Below are positions 38,115 through 49,640 of a stretch of DNA of 64,000 nucleotides, in pieces. Within the stretch, counting starts at the first letter, position 1. Every line of letters starts with the position of its first letter. The stretch comes from Eopsaltria australis (lineage: Eukaryota; Chordata; Aves; Passeriformes; Petroicidae). Where the stretch lies: the NCBI GenBank assembly GCA_034509425.1, contig JAVTVJ010000230.1, positions 682,001 to 746,000 of the forward strand. Reading direction: 5' to 3'. The position numbers and the translations under genes are program-made. The notes under the pieces were generated by a model, which saw only the letters and a list, made by a program, of their open reading frames with translations, was not told where the DNA came from and did not search any database.

Positions 38115-38244
38115 TCCTCTCTCCCTCTCTTTCCTCTCTTTCCTCTCTTTCCTCTCTTTCCTCTCTTTCCTCTCTTTCCTCTCTTTCCTCTCTTTCCTCT
38201 CTTTCCTCTCTTTCCTCTCTTTCCTCTCTTTCCTCTCTTTCTCT
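38115..38244. repeat. 130-bp polypyrimidine tandem array, unit TTTCCTCTC
   Basis: Every base of the + strand from 38115 to 38244 is C or T. The core is a near-perfect 9-bp tandem repeat, which is why one frame translates as repeated Ser-Ser-Leu. In the pre-mRNA the tract gives many UCUUUC/CUCUCU words, the type bound by PTB-family proteins. As DNA it can form intramolecular triplex. Confidence 0.95.
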
Positions 38245-38925
38245 GATGGTGCTAGTCCAAGTATTCTTCTGCCTTACAGAAACTGTAAATATTTAAGGTT
38301 TGGATAAAGGCAGATATGTAGGCATGCTGCATGTAAAATTGTGATGTGTTTAGAACAGAACTTTTTTTTAAGGTTTTGCAGTGGCTTCAGTTTTGTAAAG
38401 TGGCTGATGTGGCAGATTTCCATTTCCTCAAAAGCCCTGCTGGAATTAACTGTGCTCGATGCAGCCTGGTTGGCTGAGCAGTAAAGCCTGAGGGATGCAG
38501 AGACCCAAGTAGATGTTTATCTTCCTGGGCTCCTAGCTACAACAAGTAGCTCAGTTTCTAGGAGCTGGCCATGCAATTTATGATGAAGAAAAGATCTATC
38601 TTAGCAGGGCTTCTGTCTGCAAATAGAGGGAGAAAAGGATCTGATGTACAAAGCCTAGATATGTAGTATTAACAACTTAATTACAAAGCAATAGCACTCT
38701 TTAGGGAAAATCTGGTCATCATTTTGGCCATCTTTGTCTCAGAAACTCGCTGCAACAGGGATGTGGCTTATGTATCATTTATGATAAGACTGTAGTATCC
38801 TATTTAGATGGGAAAATAATGGTTTAAATGCTATTAGTAGAGATTATATTTTGATTAGAAATAGACAATTGAAATCACTCAGAACCAAGATTTTTTTTTT
38901 CTCTTTCATGGAGAGCTAAAGAGAG

Positions 38926-39140
38926 CTACACCAGAACAGGGAGGTTTTTGGTAGTCTGAGTTGTGTATAGCATTCCCTGGAGGTGTTTAAAAGATGTGTA
39001 GAAGTTATGGAGGTATTTAAAAGATGTGTAGGTGTGGTGCTCAGGGACACAGCCGATGGACTTGGCAGTGTTGGGTTTGTGGTTGGACTTGATAACCTTA
39101 AATGTCTTTTCCAATCTAAATGTTTCTATGATTCTATGAA
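38926..39140 (+). mobile_element. CR1 LINE 3' end fragment
   Basis: The stretch carries the familiar avian CR1 tail: a word like CCCTGGAGGTGTTTAA, then GTGGTGCTCAGGGACA, then GGTTGGACTTGATAACC and TTTTCCAATCTAAATG, ending in the 8-bp direct repeats ATTCTATGA-type. It is 5'-truncated, as most CR1 copies are, and lies in sense orientation to HS2ST1. A 30-bp segment is tandemly doubled at 38979-39008 and 39009-39038. Confidence 0.9.
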
Positions 39141-39521
39141 AGTCTCTCCTGCAGTTTCTAAAATTCTTAACATTTGATACCAGATTAACATCTAAATAAA
39201 TAATTTTGAAAGACCAGTTTTGCTCCAGGTAAATTATGTGGAGTAATCTTATTCCTTAAATGAATGTTCATTCCCTGGGTTTATTAGAGCAAAGAGGAAG
39301 AATTGAAGGAATAGATGCAAAATTCATAAATATTTGGTGAGAGAGGCTGCAGGTCTCCAACTCTGCACGTTGTGTTAATAAATTTTGGATTAAAGCCTGC
39401 CCCTTCTAATGCAGTTTATCAACACGCTGAGAGTATAAAAACTCTGTAAATAAAAGGACTGTAAATATTTTTTGAGCACATGAACTTGAAAGTGAAGTTA
39501 TTGCTTTCATTTTGCATTTAG

Positions 39522-39748
39522 GAAAGAAGTCGCATCTTAGGAAAACAACTGAGAAAAAGCTTCCCACAAAAGAAACTATTGCCAAGCTACAACAGTCTGA
39601 AATCTGGAAAATGGAGAATGAGTTCTATGAATTTGCACTGGAGCAATTTCAGTTTGTCAGAGCACATGCAGTTCGGGAAAAAGATGGAGAATTGTATATT
39701 CTGGCTCAAAACTTTTTCTATGAAAAGATTTACCCTAAATCAAACTAA
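39522..39748 (+). CDS. HS2ST1: HS2ST1 coding exon 7 (residues 282-356, stop)
   Basis: The acceptor is TTTTGCATTTAG; GA completes Gly282, and 74 codons follow to the TAA at 39746-39748. The translation runs from KKSHLRKTTEKKLPTKETIA to the family-typical C-terminus FFYEKIYPKSN. The segment supplies basic residues (KKSHLRKTTEKK) placed near the heparan sulfate-binding cleft in the known structure, and C-terminal helices. The joined protein has exactly the length expected of the vertebrate orthologues (356 residues if exon 1 encodes 41). Differences from the human protein as I remember it are conservative (Glu for Gln or Asp, Val for Ile). Confidence 0.97.
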
Positions 39749-42700
39749 GAACACTATACTGTTAGATTTATGGACCTAAATCTTTGGTCACATCATCATC
39801 TTAGTCCTCAGCCATGGAAACTAGATTGCTTGTAGACCTCCAAGACATTTCTTTATATGAGAAAAGTGGGTTGTGGATCACCTCCAGGGCTTTGGATATA
39901 GCTGTGTTGGTAATCCAGAAGCAAAGGCTTCATTTCCTTTATCTAATACTTTCAGTGGGAGTCAAAATCCTTAACCTGAAGAAATCTACACTGTAATTCG
40001 GAGCAAATAATACACGGCAGTTCTATTTGAAAATATAAACAATCAAAAAACCACTTCTCTTGATGCTCTTCTTAATTTTCAGAGCAATTTATTTTCATTT
40101 ATACTTCTGCGAAGAGGAAATAATTTTCCCCAGCTTTCAACATGGAAATTTTGGTTGTATACAGTATGAGTAGTCCTAATAACTGGTTGACATCTGTGCT
40201 TTGTTTTTGTGAATCATGTCACATGATATTAATTGGGATGGTTAATCATGTTCTGCTGAGAAATGCTGCTGCTGCTGGAATTGCCCATATTTATATATGT
40301 GGTTTTATTAAAAAATTACAACTACTCATTAGTGTTAAAATGTCATTTTCATATTAATATTGTAAAAAGTTAAAGAATCAGAGCAGTGGGGTTTTTATTT
40401 TTGTTTTTTTTAATCACCATGACCACTGACCGAGGTTGGGAAAACTACAAAGAAATTTGGTATTGTCTGCAGTTCTAGTTGATCCTTACACAGTGGTATA
40501 AAAATCGTAAATTCAGTAAGTTTCTCCATGGATTCTTTGTAATAATTGTAAACTGAGGTATTGGTGAATCCATATTATGACTCTATTAGTGAGCTGTGGT
40601 ATGGCTAGGGTTTTCCTACTACTTCAATACTTTTATCTGTAGAATATTTTTACTGAGGTGCTTTATAACGTGTTTTAAAGCATTGCATTTACAAAAGGAG
40701 TAAAATGCTGTAAATACTGCTTATTTTATGTATTTGGACCAAAAGGTTTAAAGTAACTAGTTTAAAGTGGGGTTTTTTGCACCAGTTCTGTTATGCGTGA
40801 AGTGAAAAACATCACATCTACTTCCTGGTTGAGTTAACTGTTGGACATTGCTGAAACGCACTTCAGTGACCTCTCTGACTTCAATGCCAGAATGTTCTCC
40901 AGGGATTCCCTTTACAGAAGTGGAGTCTTCATGCTTTTATTAGGGTAAGAGAACAAGAAGAAAAATGTCATGTGCAGTCTGGTTGGGAAAGATGCAGTGA
41001 ACTTGATTGACATAATTGTATTTATGTAACTGCCTTATGTGACTGTTGTAAATTTGTGAGTTGCCATTATTAACAATGTGAAACACCTGGAAGATGAAGT
41101 AAATTGAAATTTGAGAACAGATGTTTGGGGCCACTGCATTATAGCAAATGGCCGTGGAACATTGCAAGAATTTTTCCTATTGAATTTTCTTAAAGATATG
41201 AGTATTTACACAACTTCCACCTGCCTTTTCTTAAAAGTGCTTTTCACAGGATTTGATTAGGAAGGCACTGAGGATACAAAGAAAAGAATGGTGGGAAAGG
41301 TTTAAATTCCTACGGTATGATGCTGAAGGCTTAGTTTAAAATTACCAAGTGGCGTTTCTTTAACCAGCTTGTTCTTGTAATGAAAACAAAGGAAATGGAA
41401 AATGGTCTGTGAACTGGATGTCTGCAGCCAAAAGCAACAGCCCAATTACAGAGAGGATAACGAGACACTATCAAGTACATCTTGCAGTTTCTTTGTTTTC
41501 TTAGATTTTTCCCTTCTTATTTTAAAAATAGATCTCTTTGTTCTTCCTAAATAATCAGGGAAGTTCCTTCTCATAAGTTACCATTTATATAGCATGAACC
41601 ACGCATAAGATTTCCTGTTCTAGTTCTTGTCTGTTGACATCGATAATAATGCCAGCATGTTTGGATATAGGGTGTGTTAGATCACACATGAAGACGTTTC
41701 CTAGCTAATGAAAGGAACTGAGGAGTCATACACAAAAAGTAGTTAATGGAGATCTAAAAGTTTTCATTGAAAAGCAGTCACTTGTTTTCTTTTTTTAAGA
41801 ACAGAAATATTTGTAATCCCAGGAAAGATTTTCGCTCAGTGATAGTTTTATGTTAGTTTTTTTTTTTTTTTTACTATGTTGTTCTCCTTCAGAATAATTT
41901 GGATTAGTTTGCCTGTTTGCATCTCCTTCAGAATTTTCTGCAGAGCACCTGTAAGAGAGCTGAAGAGCTTCCTAAGTGAAAATACAAAATATTCATCTAA
42001 GTAATGAAATAGATATGTAGACAAACGCTTCTCTATTGACAAGAAAACAATAGACAAAACTTCTACTGATTTCAGTAGGATCTACAGAAACTTCTACTCT
42101 GTAAGCAATTTCAGAAGTTATGTATCTTTTTTTTCCTTCCAGGATTTAGAATTTCTTAATTTTGAATCTTCAGTAACAAAACCAATAGAACAATGCAGGT
42201 TTTTTTACTTTTAAAAGAGCAATATATTTTTCATAGTTCATGTAAGATAACACATTTTATTTAATCAGATATCACTTCCTGTTCTTTGCTGTGAACTGTC
42301 AAGGTTGAGACAAACAAGGATTTTAGGAATATTTTTTAGAAATGCTAGCAGCAATTGGAGTGCTACAAAAAATGTGATCATCTGTATAACACAGAAGGAA
42401 CCAAGACTGTCTACTTTTGTATCTAATGCAACCATTAAAGCCAACTGTGAACTTAGAATAATTTGAATTTAGAACTATCAACTTGGATTTCCTAAAAGAC
42501 AGTTTAGGAAAAGGAGCTTTACAGATTTTCAGTAATCTGTTATATTCGTCTTCTGTTTAGAAACAGAAACAAGCCAAGTTGTTGCCATTAAAAATATTTT
42601 ATGGTATATAAATATGATTTATCTCATGTATTTTCCCTTAATGACTCATAGACGAAAGCAGCAATATGTGAATTTTTATTTTTGTAGGTTGTATGATCAG

Positions 42701-44100
42701 TAAATTGCTATGCAGCCTCCTGAACACAGATCTTTTAACTGAAGTCACTGTACTCTGTAGAGGAGTGTGATTGGCTTTTTGCAGGGCTACGTTCATTTGA
42801 AAGGTGCTGAAATGCTCATATATCTACATATAGTTGAGAGTAGATTTTGTTACACTGTTCTGTACTTTCTGTGCAGAAGTACTGCCCAGACTTTGTGCAG
42901 AACTCTAGCCCTGTTGAAACCCTTGATGTCAGCACAGGACACGAGGTCCTGCTGTGCTGGTGACTGCACAGCCGTACCCACAGCAGGCCTGGGGCACGTG
43001 AGATGCTCTGGGCAGTGCTGGTGGGAGAGCAACAGTGGCTTTAGCTCCTTCCCTTAATAATTCTGCAGCCACACAAGAATGTCACTTTGTTAGTGCTTCT
43101 ATAAGCAGACCCAAGGCTAGGGTGCAGAATATCCTCTGTGCACATTCTTGCTTGTTCTGGGTGGATTTTCTAGCAGTCTCTCTTTTATTGGTATGCTGAT
43201 CATGGCTTCATTTTCAAACACATATTAAAATTTATAGCTATACAAGGTAGGAGATGAAGAACCAACCCATCCTGGTCATTTGAAATGCCTTTTCTGGGTA
43301 TTTAGTTTTTCTGAAGATACCTAGCTATTTTTACATTACAGGTATAAACTTTTGCTCATTGATGGTCTCAGAGCAATTCTGTCTTATATCGGGAAAAATT
43401 CTGTTCTTTTCTTTTACACTTTTGTTAAAATTTTCCATGAAGCTTACCTGGCGTTGCTAAAGGTGTATGTGACAAAAAGGTGTGTGGATGATACTGTCTG
43501 AGCTGTGCTGCTTGAGCAGTCAGTGGAAAAGCCTGATTCAAATGCACTGCCAATCCAGCTCTTCAAAATTAGAGCATATTTTCTGACTACTAGAGATTAA
43601 ACTTAAAGAAAGTTTAAGGCTGCTTAGTTGGATGGATGCTTCCTTTACTGTAAGCCTATGCAACTGTGTAACCTTTGCAGCAGTATTTATAGAAAGAGCC
43701 CTCTTCCTGAGACTTTTCTGGAGCATAATTATAAATGTTCGTATACTCGTACTGTCTGATACTTACATCAGCAGCTTTCCGTAGCTTCTGCAAAAGAGAC
43801 AGGTTTGTGAGCATTTCTAAAGCAGTACTGAATGTAATTTAAAAAACATGGATTGTGCTTCATGACCTTTTTCTTTTTAAACACACACACAGCTAAATAG
43901 TGCCTTTTTTCCTCACAATCCATGTTGGAGATGCTTGCTCCCACTCACCCTCCATAAATTGATTCATTTGTGCAATACTATTCCAACTTGAAACCATTTT
44001 GTCACAGCTGTTTGAAAAATAATCTCCATTTTTCCTCACTGTGCTGCCAGCTTTCTGTTGTTTAAGTGTTTCAGTTGATTACCTAATGCAAATGCTATAA

Positions 44101-44106
44101 AATAAA
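44101..44106 (+). terminator. HS2ST1: Candidate poly(A) signal AATAAA
   Basis: This is the first canonical AATAAA I find downstream of the HS2ST1 stop, about 4.35 kb into the 3' flank. T/G-rich sequence (TCTGGTGTCCTGTC) follows within 50 nt, as expected of a downstream element. Confidence 0.35.
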
Positions 44107-45044
44107 ACACCCATTGGGAAGGGGAAAGAAAAGAAGTCTGGTGTCCTGTCTTAATATTTGCGTGTCACATTCACATTGAATGCTTTTTTTCTGGAACATG
44201 TTGTTATACAGTATTGTGGACTTTGTTGGCAGCTATTGTGATTTTGGAGGGGAGAGACAAGCTGGAGTGTAGCTCATCTGTAATAATTTCATACAGCTAT
44301 AACCAAATATATTTAGAGGCCCTTAGAACTTGCATGGGCTTTGTGACCAGCTATATTTTGAGTTTGCAGAGGGTATACACTGTGTTGAAAGTGTCAATGA
44401 AAAGTTGCTAATATTAAAGACAAGATTTGTAAGAACAGAAAACTGGCATTGAAACAGTGGATTGATATGTTTGTGCTTCCCTGCCTGACGAAACAAATTA
44501 CCAACCAATTGCCGTGGTATGGGAACATCCTCAGTGACTGCAGTGCTGAGAGTGGTGTAAGAACTTGAGTAGACTAGAAATGTCATTTGCATTTGTAAGC
44601 AAGGACTAAGAACAAGAAAATACAGTGAGCATGGGTATGCTGCTGTTCAGGATTTCTGAGGCATACTATAACTACTGCCCTGTAAACATCCCTGGCTGTG
44701 TATGCTATGGAGCTGAACATCATCTGACCCTGCCAAGTTTCTTAATGCAGTAGTTCCTAAATATCAGCCTTGACAATTAAGAACCACCATGCAATTACTC
44801 AGCAACTTCCACTTGAGGATTTTGATGGCTTTTAAATCCCCTTTTCGTTGAAAATAGACTTTTTCTTGCTCCTGTGAATGGAAGTGATAGGTGTAATTGT
44901 GCACAGGAAACAAAGTCTCCCTGCTTTTATCTGCCAGGGGAAGTGGAGGGAAAAAATGCCTATATAGAGGACTTCCTAAGGTCACTGTACCTGTCTATGA
45001 AATGATGTAGTAAATAGAATGACAGCCAAAAAAAGTTGCAATAC

Positions 45045-45050
45045 AATAAA
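45045..45050 (+). terminator. HS2ST1: Candidate poly(A) signal AATAAA
   Basis: AATAAA occurs in ATACAATAAAAAGC, about 5.3 kb after the stop. A GT-rich stretch (GGAGTGTATGTGG) lies about 50 nt downstream. Confidence 0.3.
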
Positions 45051-45317
45051 AAGCTTTATTTAAAATGACAGTAGCTCCTCCTCTGAAAGACAGAATGACT
45101 GGAGTGTATGTGGTAAGTACTGGTTGAACCATTTTTTAACTGATGCTGCCATTTGCACAGGTAATTAATCTCAGCAGTTGGAATTCATGGGAGGGGAGCA
45201 AGAGAAGGGAAAGGTGGTTTTTGTTCCAACCAGTTTTTTTTTTTTTTGGATCCTGTATTTTCATTTTATTTATTGTTTGCATCTTGTAATTGATTTCAGT
45301 ATGATTTCCTTACTTTT

Positions 45318-45328
45318 AATAAAATAAA
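45318..45328 (+). terminator. HS2ST1: Overlapping pair of AATAAA signals
   Basis: AATAAAATAAA gives two overlapping canonical hexamers, 5.57 kb past the stop. The downstream sequence is only weakly T/G-rich. Confidence 0.3.
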
Positions 45329-45350
45329 AGAAGTTGCTAGTGAATGTCAA

Positions 45351-48300
45351 AGCAATACCCAGATGTTTCTTCAAGCACAAGTCCCCTGCTATGACCTCCT
45401 CCCCCAGCTTCATTACCACATAGCGCAGATGTGGTAACTTTCAATAAGAGCTAATTTAAAGGACTAATAATACTCTTTATTAAAAAAACCTCTACAAAGA
45501 ACACCTGTGGCCTAAAAATGAAGGCTTTGAGACCTTTCACCTTGTCATAATAACCAACTGCATCCTCATAAAAATGGAAAATACTGTGATAAACATTCTC
45601 TGCCTATTTTCTGCACACTTACAAGGCTGATACTGAATCCATTCTCACATTTGCTGCACACAGACATTAACCTTTCGTAATAAATATGACTGTCAAAATA
45701 ATTGCACAGAAAATAATCTTCCTATTGAAAAAAAATTAAAATCTGGGAACAAAATAGGTTAAAATGGTGATTCATGGGAATTGTGGTTATAGTTCAAGTA
45801 TATAGGTATTGCATTCCTCTAATGTTTTAAGAAATGGTTCATTACTGTGCTGTATACATGCATGTGTTATTTCAAACATCGTTTCAGTATTAATAGCAAA
45901 AAACCTTGTTCTGTTTTGAAAGAGAAGCATACCTAATTTGGTATCATAATCTGAATGCTCTAACTACCAGAACTCTGAGTTTGATGCAGCAGTTACTGGA
46001 AAATATTATAAACTGTCTCTTTACCAAAAAAAGAGAAAAGCTAGTGTAGAGAATAATGGCCTAGAGGGCCTAAAGGCACTATTATAGTCTTGACAATTAT
46101 TGATTTCTGTTTTTAGCACAGAATAGAATTTGGAATCCTTAATCTCCTTTATTTAGAATTTAATAACTTTTAAAATGTTGCATGACTTGTAGAATTGGCA
46201 AGAGGAGAAGGAATGCTTAAGTGCTAGAGACTTGTGCAGTTACAGGCTGACTTTGTCAAGACTGCCTCACAGCAGTGTGTAACAATGGGTGTAAATATGG
46301 GCAAACATCATGTAAAGCAGTCGATCTGGAAGGATGGGTGTATTTATATCTGTGAGGCAGTCTGTAAGGAACAGAGGAAAGTACAGGCAGAAACATAAAC
46401 CACTATATAGTGCAGTAATTGCTTAAATTAACAGCTACAATGGCTATCTCTGGCCCAATTATCTGCTTTGGATCTGCAGTGCCTTCTCTTGAGTGAATTC
46501 ATGAACTCAAAGCTGCAGCCATCAAGGCTGCCATTATAAGTGAGGCCTGTACACCACGAAATGAAATGTCTCCTATTTATAACCCAGACTAAATACCTGC
46601 TTCCCGCACTTTGCTCCAGTACTGCTTACAGCTAAGCTATAGATCTGGGAAAGCAAATTGCATTGACTGGGAGGCTCATGTGCTCTGCATTTGAGATCTT
46701 TGCTTCTTGAAGATAAAATAATAATTACATGATAGAAGTCAAATCCATAAAGTCTGGGAGAAAACAACTTAATGTTCAGATTATGTGGAGCAAAAATTCT
46801 GCACTTTTTTTGTGTCCATTCAGAATGAGTTCACTGGCTCAGGCAGATTCCAATCAGACATCTGTTAATACTAAAGGGTACTTCAGAGAAATGGTTGGAA
46901 ACCTGAGTTTTACTTTCAGCAAAAATTGCTGTAAATGTTTTCCACAAAACTTTTCAACAAGGTTTTTGAGTTTTTTTCTTAAGACAAACAGGGAGTTTTC
47001 CCCTTAAAACAGAAAACAGGAACATGTCAGTGCCCTCCCCACACAGCAAACATTCTTTGTCAGTGTCCTTTTATTTTTTTATTCCCTAAGTGTGTGGAAA
47101 AATATGTATGAGTGTATGACATCTGTGTTCAGTCTCTCCCTTTTCTCAGCTGGCTCTGTGAGATAGTGTGCTAGTTTTTGTTCCTTCACAAGCCTTGGAA
47201 AGGACAAGTCTTATCTTGCAGGTATTGTTGTAGGACATGAGATCACGCTCCAGTATGGAGTTTATCAAACTTGGTATTTACTCAGGGTCACCTTTGAGAG
47301 TCTGGTGGCAATGGAGGTCCCTGTCCTGAGTGTGGGGGCAGCACTCGTGTGTTGTGCTGCATTAGCTCATGTGTGCTGCTGACAGTGCATAGGACAGTTT
47401 GGATACATTTACCCCATGTGTCTGGCAAGGATTTTTACTTGGGGGGGGGGATGTTTTTTTCTTTTTTTAAACTTTGTGCAGGAAAAGTGCCTGACAAGAT
47501 GAGAGTCAGGATGCAACCAACAGGTTTTATTGCACAAAGCTTTGCAGTAAGTTTATGAGTATCTTTGGTTCTATACTCCCTCCTCCCAACTCACCAATCC
47601 AGGAATGCTCGAGAAAAATGAAGAGTCAATTACAAGGCCAAAGGCAGCTTTTGAAGACAAGGCTGAAAAACTTGTAAGTGGTCAGAGGCACAAGCAGATG
47701 TGTGAATGTGCTTTCAAAACCCAGCTTCTTTGTCTCTCAGCATCTGAGTACAGTTGGGGCTGTACTCAGTTCAAGTTCCTAGGAAACAAGTTTAAAAGAG
47801 CTTTCTGCAATGAAAGATCCTGTTGTTGCTCCTTTGACAACAGTGTTTTCCAAGGCAATCATGTACCTGGTGACTGAGAGAGGGAGAAACCCTGATGTCA
47901 TCATGGTTTATCACAGATGTTCACCGATGATTGTTCAAATTAACTTCATCATTTCATGTCCAGCTTGTGTATGGTAATTTAAACTCTTTCTTGTCCTTTA
48001 TCAGATGCATGAAAAAGATGTGTTCAAAATCCAAAATAGACTCTTTCCCATTTTGTTAATCCAAATTTGAATAATGACTGAAAACTGGAAGTCTTCCTGT
48101 CTAGTTCCAAAGGTACTGCAGTGGACTAGGAAATGGAGACCTGGGTACCACAGCCATACCGGATGTCCTAAAATTTCTTGAAGTCTGTGATATATTCCAT
48201 AGCTAAAAGCAATGCAAACTAAGTGTTGTGATATTTGACAGTATTTGTCAATTTTTTCAAGTGTGGAGCCTGAATTTAGCTATTTATGTTAATATGTAGT

Positions 48301-49640
48301 TACATAAAAATTGTTCATGGGTTTTTTTTCAGGTTGGGCAAGTATTGTAACTTTCTAGGGAAGCAGAATATCTAGTTTTGTGACAAGGTATTAACATCAC
48401 AACACTTTGGCATCTGAGTTTGTAATTGTTGACTTGTTCTTTTAAAACCACCCAGAAAATTGTTTTCTGTTGTTTCATGCCTTGTTACAAAAATACATAT
48501 ATACATTTCTAACATTTTTTTAAAATAATTTCCTCTTTATATTCTCTTCTGTAATCACATCTGCAAGAAAAATGTGAGTTAGAAACATTAATCATTTGGG
48601 AGCCTTGTGTCTAAGTCTTTGAAGACAAAGTGCTGCTTCTGCTGACTGTAGACTTTTTTGCCCAGGGTGGTTTCCTCTTTCCATATAAATCAAAAAAACC
48701 CTATACTGCTGTTCTTCCCAAACCAAGTGGGGGCAGGGGGAACCCTCAAGGAATAAATAGCTGGTTTTCATGTGATGTTGCCACTACAAAAAACAGGCTG
48801 TCAACAGAATCTTAAAGGATTTTTGAGAAACAAAGTTTAAGCAATGTAAATTAAAAACAAAGCCAAATTTTCACCGTGCCTAAAGCTGGTGCAAATCCTT
48901 ACCCATATCACTTCAAAATTGATAGGATTCCACTCTCTGAATGTCCCTTCAGATTAGGAGTGTTTCTTAGGGTCCTGCAGGTTGATTTCTAGGCTTCATC
49001 TGCTAATGCATCAACTCTCAATAAATGCATCAAATAATGAGATTTATTAGCATTTGTTGATGTCTCAAATTCCTGTAAAGAATATCAAGGAGATGGTAAA
49101 AACTGACTGCTGGCCGAAGACTTGTCTATTGAAAGGCAAGAGGAAGGTTAGTTGTGGGATATTGGTGCCAGGTTTTAGGAATTAGGATTTTCCAGTCTCT
49201 CAGATGACACAGAGCATAACTGAGAAGTTTAAGTGACTTCCCCACAGTTACTCATCAGAGATAGATGTCTCACCCTGCACGTGCAAAGCAAGTAGACGAA
49301 CACAGGTGCCAGAGGTGAATTGCTGCATCTGGCACGTCTCATCTTTCCACTCATCTCGAGGCACTTGTCGTTATTATCAGTCCAGCACAGAAAGGTCCCT
49401 CCATCGGTAAGTGCTTTCCTTACCAATTTTGGGGCAGTATAGATGCTTGTTCTTTGTAGATCAATTAGATAAAGAGCTGTGTTAGTGTTATTGCACAGAA
49501 ATGTTTTTATTGGCACATAAAGCAATAGTGCTGCAGATGCAAAGGAAGCCTGTGTTGGTCAGAGGTATTGCCATGTGGCTGCCAGAATATCTGTTTATTA
49601 CTGCATAGTATCAAATAAAGTCCCCTTATCCTTTACAATG
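45351..49640. other. Non-coding flank, no gene recognised
   Basis: AT-rich DNA beyond HS2ST1. It contains a G10 run at 47441-47450 next to a T-rich run. A repeat-free stretch around 46440-46600 looks constrained in style but is unproven. Short open frames on both strands (for example 47605-47877 and 49229-49525) show no domains or splice partners. Confidence 0.6.

Larger units (their letters stand above)
37955..39521 (+). other. HS2ST1: HS2ST1 intron 6
   Basis: The 1567-bp intron carries two repeats: the 9-bp-unit pyrimidine array at 38115-38244 and a CR1 3' end at about 38926-39140. The remainder is ordinary AT-rich intron ending TTTTGCATTTAG. Confidence 0.9.
1..45350 (+). other. HS2ST1: HS2ST1 gene, exons 2-7 (5' end outside window)
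   Basis: The gene span is defined by six coding exons whose translations join into residues 42-356 of heparan sulfate 2-O-sulfotransferase 1. Visible coding sequence is 947 nt including the stop. The intron phases in order are 1, 0, 2, 0, 2 and 1, and every junction has GT donor and AG acceptor bases. Intron sizes are at least 23.1 kb, then 6110, 3548, 3384, 1080 and 1567 bp. The enzyme is a Golgi type II membrane protein that moves sulfate from PAPS to the 2-OH of iduronic acid (less often glucuronic acid) in N-sulfated heparan sulfate. Exon 1 and the promoter are not in the window. The 3' limit is inferred from candidate poly(A) signals and is uncertain. Confidence 0.97.
39749..45350 (+). 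other. HS2ST1: HS2ST1 3' UTR and immediate 3' flank (end uncertain)
   Basis: The sequence after the stop is AT-rich with no long frame of interest. It contains a Pumilio-type TGTAAATA at 40709-40716. Canonical AATAAA signals occur at 44101, 45045 and as an overlapping pair at 45318-45328, and ATTAAA variants at 40307 and near 42432. Which site is used cannot be told from sequence. T-runs lie at 41857-41872 and 45234-45247. No transposon was recognised. Where the transcript ends is an inference. Confidence 0.45.

Noticed and set aside
38039..38296. + strand frame with repeated Ser-Ser-Leu
   Set aside because: This is the intron 6 pyrimidine array, not a coding exon.
47441..47450. G10 run as a possible regulatory quadruplex
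   Set aside because: A single G run without partner runs nearby does not make a quadruplex motif; treated as a simple homopolymer.
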